Below are positions 25,816-34,426 of a DNA stretch of 64,000 nucleotides, piece after piece. Position 1 is the first letter of the stretch, and each line of letters begins with the position of its first letter. Origin of the DNA: JALZAI01 sp038212215 (lineage in GTDB: Bacteria > Actinomycetota > Actinomycetes > Mycobacteriales > Jatrophihabitantaceae). The stretch spans positions 27,459-91,458 of the forward strand of contig JBBQUT010000015.1 of NCBI GenBank assembly GCA_038212215.1, read 5' to 3'. The position numbers and the translations under genes are program-made. A model generated the notes under the pieces. That model was not told where the DNA came from. It worked only from the letters and a program-made list of their open reading frames with translations, and searched no databases.

Positions 25816-26259
25816 ATGTCACACGTACGGCGTTTCGACCACGTCGGTATCACCGTTGCCGACCTCGACACGGTGACGGCGTTCTTCGTTGAGCTGGGTC
25901 TCGAGGTCGAGGGCACGCAGATGTTCGTGGAGGGAAAGTTCCTGGACATGGTCATCGGCATCCCCGACTCCCGCACCGAGATCGTCATGCTGCGCCCGCC
26001 CGACGGAGGCACCCGACTGGAGCTCTCGAGGTTCGTCCGGCCCGACCACCAGCCCGGATCGCCGACCGCGATGGCCAACGAGCTCGGGCTGCGCAACGTC
26101 GCCTTCGAGGTCGACGATCTCCAAGTGGCGGTCGACGGGCTGGCCGCGCACGGCTACGGGCTGGTCGGCGACATCGGCCAGTACGAGCACATCTGGCGTA
26201 TGGCCTACGTGCGGGGTCCGGAGGGGATCATCGTGTCCCTGGCCGAGCGCATCGGGTGA
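25816..26259 (+). CDS. VOC-family (glyoxalase/dioxygenase-like) protein
   Basis: The 147-residue protein begins MSHVRRFDHVGITVADLDT after GGAGG at 9-nt spacing. It has two beta-alpha-beta-beta-beta VOC modules: FDHVGITVADLDTVTAFFVE with the first His ligand and a Glu in LELSRF, then LRNVAFEVDDLQVAVDGLAA and YVRGPEGIIVSLAERIG with the last Glu. The metal-ligand set H/E/E is visible. Substrate is unknown; lactoylglutathione lyase-like, fosfomycin-like and dioxygenase roles are all possible. Confidence 0.88.
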   Translation: MSHVRRFDHVGITVADLDTVTAFFVELGLEVEGTQMFVEGKFLDMVIGIPDSRTEIVMLRPPDGGTRLELSRFVRPDHQPGSPTAMANELGLRNVAFEVDDLQVAVDGLAAHGYGLVGDIGQYEHIWRMAYVRGPEGIIVSLAERIG

Positions 26260-26777
26260 CGTGTCTTCAGCCGCGCGCCGACCTCGCCGGTGACGCCCGC
26301 CGGCGGCTACGTCGCGAAGGTCCTTCAAGACTGGGCTTTAACCAGGACTCGCTCGTCGACCAACGACGAGCGAGACATCTCGCGGAACTGCGCGCAGCCG
26401 GAAGTGACCGTCCCGTAGAGCTTCCTCTCACGGGAGGGCAGTCAGGCCAGCCGTAACACCCCGGCGACGCGGCTTCGCTGTCTCACGCGGTAGAGCCCAC
26501 CCGGTCGCCCTGGATGACCACGTAGGGATCCTCGAGAAGTGCTGGTCGTGGATGTTGCCGAAGTTGAGTGGCCTGCCGAAGTCAGAGATCCGGCTGTTTC
26601 TCGGTGAGGGCCCCAGTTCCGGCGTTGCGTCCGGCTGGTGGCGGCCACAGGGGCGACGGGAGATGGCCGGGTAGCCAGTCGAGTGTCTCGTGCCGCAGCG
26701 TTGCTGCGGACGGCTCGCGTGCTTCGATAACGCTCATCATCGGTGTCGCGGTGCCGATGAAAGGGGCAGGAGGTGCG
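26260..26777. other. No convincing gene
   Basis: About 500 bp without a recognisable coding region. Short frames on both strands contain no family motif. The last bases hold the AGGAGG ribosome site of the diguanylate cyclase. Confidence 0.45.
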
Positions 26778-28307
26778 ATGTCCAAGCGTAGTTTGTGGAT
26801 GGCCGCGGCGGCGGTGTCCGTGGCTGCGTCCATATACGGGCTGTGGCTGGGCCAACGGTGGGGCGGTGCCCTCGCCACCCGGACAGTCGATGACGTGGGC
26901 CTACTCGTGTTCGCACTGTTCGCGACCTTATGCACAGCTCGGGCCGCACAGCGAGGCAGTGGACGCCAGCGCCACAGCTGGGTCGCGCTCGGCGTGGGCC
27001 TGGCCGCCTGGTCCATAGGCGAAGTCATCTGGTGCTACTACGAGCTATGGCAGGGCCTTGACCAGACCCCGTTCCCGTCACCGGCGGACGCTTCGTTCCT
27101 GCTGTTCCCGGTGGGCGCCGGTGTGGCGCTGTACCTGTTCCCGGCCGGCCACAGCACCCAGTCCCGCAGCCGCCTGATCCTGGACGGGATCATCGTTGCC
27201 GGCTCGCTGTTCGTGATCTCCTGGGTGAGCGCACTGGGCAGCGTCTACCGGGCAGGCGCCTACAGCCACCTCGCCCTCGACGTGTCCCTCGCCTACCCAG
27301 CCGCCGACCTGGTGATCATCACGATGACGATCATCGTGCTCGCCCGCGCATGCACGGCGCAACGCCTCACCCTCGGGCTCTTGGCTGCCGGAATCGTCTT
27401 GATGGCGCTGTCGGACAGCGCCTTCGCCTACCTGACCACACTCAACTCCTATCACACCGGCAGCCTCATAGACCTCGGCTGGGTGGCCGCCCTGTCGGTG
27501 CTCGGGCTGGCCGCGCTGTCCAGCTCACCCCAGTCACCGACCACGCTGGAGCAAGTCCACGTTCCGACCAGGGCCCGCCTCTGGCTGCCCTACCTACCAT
27601 TGCTGCTGGCCGGCGTGGTCGGCATGCACCGCGTGCTGCCCGGACTGAACTCGGGCCCAATACCCATCGCGGCCTTCATTCTGGTGATCACCGTCCTCAT
27701 TCGGCAATTCATCGTGCTGGCCGAGAATCGGCGACTGCTGCTCACCGTCGCGCGCCAAGCCTTCCACGACCCCCTCACCGGCCTCGCCAACCGCGCCCTG
27801 TTCACCGACCGCCTCAACCACGCCGTACAACGACACCAACGAGAACTGATACCGCTGGCGGTGCTGTGCCTTGACCTCGATGACTTCAAGCTGGTGAACG
27901 ACAGCCTCGGCCACCCCGCCGGAGACGAATTGCTGATCCGCGTCGCTGAACGCCTGACCGGTTGCCTGCGTACTACCGACACCGTGGCCAGACTCGGCGG
28001 CGACGAATTCGCCATCCTCATCGAACACAGCGCCCAGGACGCCCTGCTCACGGCTGCACGAGTGCTCGAGACCTTCCAACCCCCCTTCCTCATCAACGGA
28101 CAACCACTCACAATGCACGCCAGCCTCGGCCTGAGCAGCGCCAACGCCTCGGCCACCGACATAACTGCCGACACCCTGCTCAAACGAGCCGACCTCGCCC
28201 TCTACGCCGCCAAACACGCCGGGGGCCGCAACTTACAAATCTTCACACCAGACCTGCACCTCCCCGACCAAGCAGCCCAGCTTCAAGACCACTCCCCGAC
28301 CCGATGA
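26778..28307 (+). CDS. Membrane-bound diguanylate cyclase (GGDEF)
   Basis: The 509-residue protein has about eight to nine predicted transmembrane helices in residues 1-320 and a C-terminal GGDEF domain starting near DPLTGLANRALFTDRL. The active-site motif GGDEF is at 407-411, and an I-site RTTD at 398-401 is spaced five residues before it, so product inhibition by c-di-GMP is likely retained. There is no EAL domain. It should convert two GTP to c-di-GMP in response to an unknown membrane signal. AGGAGG precedes the ATG by 4 nt. Flanking regions are gene-poor. Confidence 0.93.
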   Translation: MSKRSLWMAAAAVSVAASIYGLWLGQRWGGALATRTVDDVGLLVFALFATLCTARAAQRGSGRQRHSWVALGVGLAAWSIGEVIWCYYELWQGLDQTPFPSPADASFLLFPVGAGVALYLFPAGHSTQSRSRLILDGIIVAGSLFVISWVSALGSVYRAGAYSHLALDVSLAYPAADLVIITMTIIVLARACTAQRLTLGLLAAGIVLMALSDSAFAYLTTLNSYHTGSLIDLGWVAALSVLGLAALSSSPQSPTTLEQVHVPTRARLWLPYLPLLLAGVVGMHRVLPGLNSGPIPIAAFILVITVLIRQFIVLAENRRLLLTVARQAFHDPLTGLANRALFTDRLNHAVQRHQRELIPLAVLCLDLDDFKLVNDSLGHPAGDELLIRVAERLTGCLRTTDTVARLGGDEFAILIEHSAQDALLTAARVLETFQPPFLINGQPLTMHASLGLSSANASATDITADTLLKRADLALYAAKHAGGRNLQIFTPDLHLPDQAAQLQDHSPTR

Positions 28308-28603
28308 CGCTCGAACGAGACCGAACCCGGCGAGCAAGGGAATCGCGGAAGAACACTGCCGGGCCTTGCACGCCCGGCGAATGCCCGATGATCAAGAACG
28401 TTCCGTCATCTGCCCCCTCAGCGGGCGGGTGCCCGGATGGGATCCCTTGTGACACAGGACCAAGGTGGACTACGCCGTCACGATCGTGCCGGCCAAGTCG
28501 TGTCCGCACGGGGATCCCTCACCGGCGACGGCTGACGCGCTACCGGGCTACCGCCGCACGGCCGAGTAGAGGACCAGCCGCAGCTACGAACGCAAGTGGA
28601 GCG
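28308..28603. other. No gene; one arm of a long-distance inverted repeat
   Basis: No supported gene. The segment at about 28419-28449 (CGGGCGGGTGCCCGG...GGGATCCCT) is the reverse complement, with few mismatches, of 29046-29076 (GGGATCCC...CGGGCACCCGCCCGG). The two arms bracket the hypothetical gene at 28604-28909. Confidence 0.5.
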
Positions 28604-28909
28604 TCAGGGGGTATGACGTCCCAGTCGGCGCAAGGCGGTGCCGATGATCGGTATGCGATGCCAGCCCCGCTGAATGACGACACGGCGAGCGAATCGCGCT
28701 CGGTCACGCAGCATCACGGCCAACCCGGTACGTGAGCGGTCCTCGATCCCGTCAGCCTGCTTGCTCGCCCAACGCGCGCACCGCAGACACAGCGTGACCT
28801 CGGGATGGTTGCCGAGGTGCACCAGCTTCTCTGGGTCGTCGAGGGTCCCGAAGCACCAGCACTCCGATCGGCCGACGAACTCGTCTTCAATCGCTGTCCT
28901 TGTGTACAT
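28604..28909 (-). CDS. Conserved hypothetical Cys-rich protein
   Basis: The 101-residue product starts MYTRTAIEDEFVGRSECWCF behind a GGGGGG ribosome site. Four cysteines (CWC and, further on, CLRC in HPEVTLCLRCARW) probably form a zinc site; the C-terminal half is strongly basic (RDRARFARRVVIQRGWHR). The pattern CWCxGTLDDPEKLVHLGNHPEV is familiar from uncharacterised actinobacterial proteins. Function unknown; nucleic-acid binding is a guess from charge and zinc. Confidence 0.65.
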   Translation of the reverse strand: MYTRTAIEDEFVGRSECWCFGTLDDPEKLVHLGNHPEVTLCLRCARWASKQADGIEDRSRTGLAVMLRDRARFARRVVIQRGWHRIPIIGTALRRLGRHTP

Positions 28910-29465
28910 GGCGCCCCCCAATCGTCGTCAGTATCCCGTCAGGCGGCGTGCCGGCAGACTGCCTCCGGTTCGCGCGGCGCGCAAACGACCCACACCTCCC
29001 CTGGCGCGCTACCTACCGGCCAGCCGCTGCGAGACTTCTTTCCCGTTAGGGATCCCGAGCGGGCACCCGCCCGGTGATCGGACCGCCTACGAGAAGACCT
29101 GGATCGTCGGACGGTTCGCCCTGTCCACGGTCAAGGGCGAGTCCGACGACGTTCCGCTATCGGGACGCCGGAACCGCTTGCGGTGATGTCCGGCCACATG
29201 CTGGCCACCCCGCGTGCGCGCAACCCGCAGATTCGTATGCCCCGCGCGGTGTTCGCGTGTCACACAGGTACGTCTTACGGGACGCGCGCGGCTGCCCCGA
29301 CGAGAGAGCATGAGATTCATCTGCGCGTCGACTGCTTGACCGACGTGCCGCGCAGACGGTTCCGGCGCGCTTGCTGGGGCAGTCGGCGCAACCGTCTCGC
29401 CATATGTGCGTGCGGCGGGAGATCGCTGGGGGGCATCTGGCGGCTGGTTCGGATGGCGCTGGCGG
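28910..29465. other. No gene; second inverted-repeat arm
   Basis: About 550 bp without a recognisable gene. It contains the GGGATCCC...GGGCACCCGCCC arm near 29046-29076. Overlapping short frames on both strands have no motif. Confidence 0.45.
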
Positions 29466-30071
29466 TCAGGTGGGGCTGGGGTCTGGGTCAGCAGGGGTTG
29501 AGAGCAGACGCTCGACCCGTCGGTCGGGAAGGAGCCACATCAGGGCGACAATGACGTAGACGGCGATGCCGACCCATTGGCTCAGGGCGAGCGCCGACGC
29601 GATGGCGAGGCCGTAGAGGACGGGTGACGCCTTGCCTTTGAGGTCACGCCCCAGTGCTCGGGCGAGCCGCGAGTTCCTGCCCTCGGCGCGGAGCAGCGCG
29701 GTCTGCAGGACGAAGTACGCCAGGGATGCGCCGAGCAGCGTGATGCCGTAAGTGGCGGTCGGCGTGGGCGGGAAGTCGTTCTCGCTCATCCACGCTGTAG
29801 TGAACGGCACGAGGGACAACCAGAACAGCAGGTGCAGGTTCGCCCACAGGACACCGCCGGTAACGTGGTCAACCACCGAGAGCATGTGGTGGTGGTTGTT
29901 CCAGTAGATGCCCAGGTAGACGAAGCTGAGCAGGTAGGCCAGCAGCACCGGCAGTTCGTGTCGCAGCGACTCCCAGGAGGTGCCGTGCGGCTGCTTCAGT
30001 TCCAGCACCATGACGGTGATGAGGATCGCGATGACGCCGTCGCTGAATGCTTCCATCCGTCCGGTGGTCAT
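29466..30071 (-). CDS. TMEM175-family potassium channel (DUF1211)
   Basis: The 201-residue protein begins MTTGRMEAFSDGVIAILITV. FSDGVIAI is the TMEM175 signature in helix 1 that lines the pore. Six transmembrane helices are visible, with the WNNHHHML stretch after helix 2 and LVPFTTAWM in helix 4. Bacterial members form tetrameric K+ leak channels. It stands alone; the truncated epoxide hydrolase is upstream on the same strand. Confidence 0.9.
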   Translation of the reverse strand: MTTGRMEAFSDGVIAILITVMVLELKQPHGTSWESLRHELPVLLAYLLSFVYLGIYWNNHHHMLSVVDHVTGGVLWANLHLLFWLSLVPFTTAWMSENDFPPTPTATYGITLLGASLAYFVLQTALLRAEGRNSRLARALGRDLKGKASPVLYGLAIASALALSQWVGIAVYVIVALMWLLPDRRVERLLSTPADPDPSPT

Positions 30072-30104
30072 GGCGGACAGCTTCGTGGACCGCAGCGTCC
30101 TACA

Positions 30105-31125
30105 TCAAGCCGGGCGCGGGCCGGCCGCCGTCGCGTCGCGTCGCGTCGCGTCGCGTCGACCGTATGGTCCCGTCATCAACGCATGAGACCGCGCCAGGAA
30201 CGCGGTGATGTCCTCGGCCAGCAGTGCGGGTTGCTCGTGTGGTGCGAAGTGGCCGCCTCGTGGCAGCTGCGTGTAGCGGGTGACGTGGTAGGTCCGTTCG
30301 GCCCAGCTGCGTGGTGGGGCGGCGAGGTCCTTGGGGAACAGCGCGACGGCCGTGGGGACATCGACACGGGTGACGCGCTCGGCGAGTCCCGTGCCGAATT
30401 CGTAGTAGGGGCGAAACGAGGTCGCGATGCTGCTGGTGAACCAGGAGAGAGAGGCCACCGTGAGGATGTCCTCGTCGGCGAACACCAAGTCCAGCCGCTG
30501 TTCGTGGTCACTCCATGTCCAGTATTTCTCGACGAGCCAGGAGAGCAGGCCGGCCGGTGAGTCCGTCAGACCCTGGGCCAGGGTGAGCGGTCGGGTCATC
30601 TGCTGGTGCTCGTAGACGCCTTCGGTCGCGAACCACCGTGCCAGTTCGTCCAGGTAGGCCTGCTCCGCCGGGGTGATCGTCGACGCCTCCACCGACGCCG
30701 GTTCTGCGATCGACAGCAGGTGGATGCCGGCCACCGCCGCCGGATGGTGCTGAGCCAGTAGCGAGGTCACACCGGGGCCGAGGTCGCCGCCGTGGGCTGC
30801 ATACCGTTCGAAGCCCAGCTCGTCGGCCATCAGCCGGTGCCACAGTTCGTGCGTCGGCACGGCAGCGGGCAGGTCGCCGGCCTGCGGTGTGAACCCGAAG
30901 CCGGGCAGGCCCGGGATCACGACGGTGCACGCGTCGTCGGGATGACCGCCCCACCGCGACGGAGCGGCGAGCCGCCGGGCGAGGCGGACCAGCTCAACCG
31001 GACTGCTCGGCCATCCGTTGCTCAGCACGATCGGGAACGGATCAGAACCCTCACCGTCGAAGCGCAGGTAATGCAGCCGGGCTGTGTCTGGAGCCGCCAC
31101 CGCCCATGGCAACGCGTTGATCTCG
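30105..31125 (-). pseudogene. Epoxide hydrolase, N-terminally truncated
   Basis: Alpha/beta-hydrolase homology runs from LPWAVAAPDTARLHYLRFDG to GGHFAPHEQPALLAEDITAF. The oxyanion segment GWPSSPVELVRLARRLA, the nucleophile elbow HGGDLGPGVTSLLAQHHPAA and the catalytic His (GGHFAP) are present. The N-terminal EHN lid domain is missing: upstream, the reading frame turns into Arg-rich noise antisense to a copper-ATPase fragment. The C-terminus is extended by a (CGTCG)6 microsatellite that encodes RRDATRRDAT. No plausible start with ribosome site exists near the homology boundary, so I call it a pseudogene. Confidence 0.7.
30129..30158. repeat. (CGTCG)6 microsatellite
   Basis: Six perfect CGTCG units lie in the 3' end of the epoxide hydrolase frame. 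Unit length is not a multiple of three, so copy-number change would shift the last codons. Slippage-type repeats this clean are not seen elsewhere in the window. Confidence 0.95.
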
Positions 31126-31150
31126 CTCGTGCCGCCGCCAGTCGTAGGAC

Positions 31151-31444
31151 GTCCGCCAGAACCTCGTCTTCGCCCTCGCCTACAACGGCATCGGCATCCC
31201 CATCGCCGCCGGCGCCCTCTACCCGGTCCTGGGTTGGCGGCTCTCACCCATGATCGCCGCCGCAGCGATGGCGCTGTCCTCGCTGTCGGTCGTCGGCGAC
31301 GCAAGCCGACTACGCCGCTACCACCCCCCGGCAACGACCCAACCCGGCGCCGGGCCGACCACCATTGCATCCGCGACACCGACGTCCGAGCCCGACAACC
31401 AATCCAGCGCCGCCCCTGCTGCAGCGGCGAGCGGCAGACGGTGA
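31151..31444 (+). pseudogene. 3' end of a copper P-type ATPase gene
   Basis: The frame reads VRQNLVFALAYNGIGIPIAA, then ALYPVLGWRLSPMIAAAAMA and LSSLSVVGDASRLRRY, which is the last two transmembrane helices of P1B-type ATPases including the N-Y/MxxSS ligand helix. It ends with a Pro/Thr/Ala tail at a TGA. The rest of the gene is gone; the breakpoint lies beside the truncated epoxide hydrolase. Homology starts at almost the same codon at which the copA-like gene at the right edge is cut by the window. Confidence 0.85.
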
Positions 31445-31449
31445 GGACA

Positions 31450-31768
31450 TGACCCAGTCACGTCTGATCGCCGCGACTAACGAGGCGAATGACGCCACCG
31501 TTCTGCTCCGCTCCGACGTCCACACTATGTTTGGCGCGGGGTACCTCGGCATCGCACCGAACTTCAGCCTGTCGTGATCCCGCGACTACGCCCCGAGTTC
31601 GGGAACGGCGAGGAGTTCCACCCGGCGAGCAGCGTCGAGCGAACCGATCGCCGTACCTCCACGGCGACCCGATCGGCCGGCCCGCGAGTCCTCGAGCGAC
31701 ATCTCGACGAATTCTTTCCTGCGGTCCTAACCGTTCCGATGCTGTGCGACGAACCGCGCTTCCATTAG
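31450..31768 (+). pseudogene. HNH endonuclease C-terminal remnant
   Basis: Frame one reads NDATVLLRSDVHTMFGAGYLG, the usual C-terminal part of HNH_2-type nucleases. Frame two continues IPRLRPEFGNGEEF and later VLERHLDEFFPA. A third frame holds PIAVPPRRPDRPARE between them. The three pieces in order match one protein, so at least two frameshifts have occurred. The HNH catalytic segment itself is absent. Confidence 0.55.
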
Positions 31769-31962
31769 TCGGTCACCTCGTGCCCTACGACCTTTCGTTT
31801 CGTCGCAACGAAAGCCGCCCAATTCAGGAACACCCCGTTGCATTACTTAACTGCCATTGCATTACTCAACTGTCTGTGGACAACCGACCAGCGGAGTGTC
31901 GGCCACCAGGTCACGGCTTAGTGCGGTGATCACCATCGCCCGACGGCGCCTGCATGGCGCCT

Positions 31963-32334
31963 TCAACTGCCGATCGGCAGCCGGCGGATGCGCAGGGTGT
32001 TCTCGCCGAGCACAACGACGGCGCCTGCGTCGAGGTCGTCGCTGACGGTCGGCAGGTTGTCGAGGATCAGCGCCGCTTGTTCGGCCGGGCGCTCGTTGAC
32101 CGCGCGCCGCATAAGGATGAACGACGGCGTCGTCGCCCCAGACCGTGCAAGGATCGCGCCGAAGTCCGTGTCCGCACTGATCAACACCCGGTCCTCCGAT
32201 CGGGCGGCGGCCATGACCGTCTCATCAGTGGCCGACCTCAAGCCGACCTCGCGAGCGACGATGACGTCATGGCCGGCGGCGCGCAGCGGCTCGGCAACCT
32301 TGGGCGAGATGTTCTGGTCGAGAAGGAACCTCAT
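31963..32334 (-). CDS. DUF5615 PIN-like toxin
   Basis: The 123-residue protein starts MRFLLDQNISPKVAEPLRAA and includes HDVIVAREVGLRSATDETVM and RVLISADTDFGAIL. The conserved acidic residues (D in FLLDQN, E/D of DETVM, D-TD-F) match the PIN-like DUF5615 family, predicted Mg-dependent RNases. Its ATG overlaps the stop of the DUF433 antitoxin gene (ATGA), giving a toxin-antitoxin operon with the antitoxin first. Confidence 0.9.
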   Translation of the reverse strand: MRFLLDQNISPKVAEPLRAAGHDVIVAREVGLRSATDETVMAAARSEDRVLISADTDFGAILARSGATTPSFILMRRAVNERPAEQAALILDNLPTVSDDLDAGAVVVLGENTLRIRRLPIGS

Positions 32335-32561
32335 GCTGGGTGGCGGAGCGGCAACTCACGCTCACGCACGGCTGCGGCCGCGTAACGCAGCGCTTGGGCG
32401 ACGTCCTCGGCCTCGAGATCGGAAAAATCATCGAGGATCTCGGCGACCGACATGCCGTCGGCCACCATTCCCACGACGGTGGCGACAGGCATGCGCAAAC
32501 CGCGGATGCAGGGCAGGCCGCCCATCACATCCGGGTTGGTCGTGATCCGGTCGTAGGGCAT
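32331..32561 (-). CDS. DUF433 antitoxin
   Basis: The 76-residue protein MPYDRITTNPDVMGGLPCIRG, then RMPVATVVGMVADGMSVAEI and LDDFSDLEAEDVAQALRYAA, is a canonical DUF433 winged-helix-like antitoxin. It should neutralise the DUF5615 toxin and repress the operon. It is divergent from the integrase gene with about 107 bp between starts. Confidence 0.92.
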   Translation of the reverse strand: MPYDRITTNPDVMGGLPCIRGLRMPVATVVGMVADGMSVAEILDDFSDLEAEDVAQALRYAAAAVRERELPLRHPA

Positions 32562-32667
32562 GGAGTGAGCGTAGCGGCGTCGGTTGTCGTTGGACGTGTC
32601 TTTGGCGGGGCGCGCGTGGCAGAGGGCCGTGGCAGACCGAACGCACCGGCCCATCTCGGAGGCGATC

Positions 32668-33714
32668 ATGGCCAGCCTGGCGAAGTGTGCAGACGGACAC
32701 TGGCGGGCGCGGTACCGCGACACCGCGGGCAGGAAACACTCGAAGCACTTCAAGCGCAAGGCCGACGCCCAGCACTGGCTCGACGAGGTGACGACCGCCG
32801 TCACCACGGGCATGTACGTCGATCCCGGGCGGTCGCGCCTCACCGTAGGCGACTGGGTGCAGCGCTGGATTGAGACCAAGGTCGACCTCAAGCCGTCGAC
32901 CGAGGCGCGGTACGAGGGCATCCTGCGTGGCAACGTGCTGCCGCAGTGGCGTGACGTCCGGCTGGCCGACGTCACCCACGGCGACGTCGCAGCCTGGATC
33001 GCGACGCTGACCGCCTCCGGGTTGGCACCGTCGACCGTGCGTCAGATTCACCGTGTCTTCTCGCTCAGCCTCACGCTCGCGGTCCGCGACGGGCGCATGG
33101 CCCGTAACCCCGCCGACCATGTCCCGCTGCCTCGGGCCCGGAAGCGCGAGAAGCTCTTTCTGACCGTCGACCAGGTCGACGATCTTGCCGACGCAGCCGG
33201 CGACTACCGCACAGCGATCCTGTTCCTCGCGTTCCCCGGCGTGCGCTTCGGTGAGCTGACCGCGCTCCGGGTGCGCCGGCTGGACCTGATGCGCCGCCGC
33301 GCCGAGATTGTCGAGGCCGTCGCCGAGGTGCACGGCGCGGCTGTCTTCAGCACTCCGAAGTCCCACCAGGTTCGCAGCGTCCCGATCCCACGCTTCCTCG
33401 TCGAAGAGCTGGCTCAACTCGTCGCCGGGCGTCGTCCTGAGGACTTCGTCTTCACTTCGCCGAAGGGCGGTCTGCTCCGGCTGACGAACTTCCGGCCGAC
33501 CGTCTTCGACCACGCAGTGCGCGCAGCGGGACTGGACGGGCTGACACCGCACAGCCTGCGCCACACCGCGGCGTCACGGTTTCGCGAGCGGCGCCGATGT
33601 GAAGGTCGTGCAGCGGATGCTCGGCCATTATGCGGGTGATCCGTGTCAAGTGGATCATGAATGTTCTCGGTATCGGCGTGCTGCGGACTTTTGCGGACCG
33701 AACCGCAGTTGATC
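32668..33714 (+). pseudogene. Tyrosine-type integrase with 3' frameshift
   Basis: The N-terminal AP2-like domain (MASLAKCADGHWRARYRDTA), SAM-like core-binding domain (LTVGDWVQRWIETKVDLKPS) and catalytic domain (FPGVRFGELTALRV with the first Arg, HSLRHTAAS with HxxR) are intact. At about 33580 a single-base insertion shifts the frame, ending at 33639. The next frame carries ASGADVKVVQRMLGH and then diverges, so the box with the nucleophilic Tyr (DTYGH) is missing. The recombinase is therefore inactive. It points toward the tRNA fragment 56 nt beyond its second-frame stop. Confidence 0.85.
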
Positions 33715-33769
33715 ATGTTCCCGGAACTCGACCAGAACGCTGCAGGCCAGTAGTTATCGGACCTGCAGG

Positions 33770-33807
33770 TGGTGGGCCCCGCGGGGCTCGAACCCGCAAC
33801 CTACGGA
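33770..33807 (-). other. tRNA 3'-end fragment, probable attachment site
   Basis: On the minus strand the sequence has a T-arm (GCGGG TTCGAGC CCCGC), a 7-nt acceptor strand GGGGCCC, discriminator A and CCA, preceded by TCCGTAGGTT as in actinobacterial tRNA-Lys. No matching 5' acceptor strand, D-arm or anticodon arm lies upstream, so only the 3' part is present. Next to a tyrosine integrase this is the expected product of site-specific integration into a tRNA gene. The isotype assignment is tentative. Confidence 0.65.
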
Positions 33808-34132
33808 AAAGGCTGTGGCGGCATCCGACGAGGGGGGAATCCCCGTATTTGTTGGCCTCCGAGGACCTGGGACGCGTCCGCGGTTGCCACGTATGACGGT
33901 GGTTTTCCGACGATCGTAACCGTTACGTATCCGCCTCCAAGATCAAGATCGTCGGCCGGAGAGCCGGCGAGCGACGGCCTAGGAAGCTGACGACGGGTCG
34001 AGCTCACTGCGCCCGAGCGGGAGGAGTCGAACCGAGAGTCTAGTCGGGCTGAGCGACACATTGCTCCGTTGTCGAGGTCGACCATTACTGCCGGAAGGTT
34101 GGCAACTAGCAAGCCGAAGTGAGCGTCCTGAC

Positions 34133-34426
34133 GTGAATCCCGGCGCCGACCCCGACCACCCGTTCTACGGACGAATCATCGTTTTCACGGGCGCGTTGAT
34201 GTCCAGAACGCGGCAGATGGCATGGGAAGACGTGGTTCGCGTCGGCGGCATTCCCGAACCGAACGTCACGAAGCGAACCAATGTCCTAGTCATCGGCGAC
34301 ATCAACCCGGCTGTGCTGGCCCCGGGCGTGATCACCACAGGCAAGGCCGCCCACGTCCTCGCCCTCCAGGACAAAGGGCAAGACATCGAGTTGATGGCCG
34401 AGGACGACTTTGTCCGCACTCTGTAG
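34133..34426 (+). pseudogene. BRCT-domain C-terminus of a DnaQ-like exonuclease
   Basis: From GTG 34133 the frame reads NPGADPDHPFYGRIIVFTGA, then RQMAWEDVVRVGGIPEPNVT, KRTNVLVIGDINP and EDDFVRTL, a complete BRCT domain of the type fused to epsilon-like exonucleases. The exonuclease part is absent. It may be a remnant truncated by integration at the adjacent attachment site or a stand-alone BRCT protein. Confidence 0.6.

Noticed and set aside
30121..30160. CRISPR-like repeat
   Set aside because: The pentamers are contiguous without spacers, so this is a simple microsatellite. No repeat-spacer pattern was seen anywhere.
33770..33860. Complete tRNA gene
   Set aside because: Only T-arm, acceptor strand and CCA are found; no pairing 5' acceptor strand, D-arm or anticodon stem could be built upstream.
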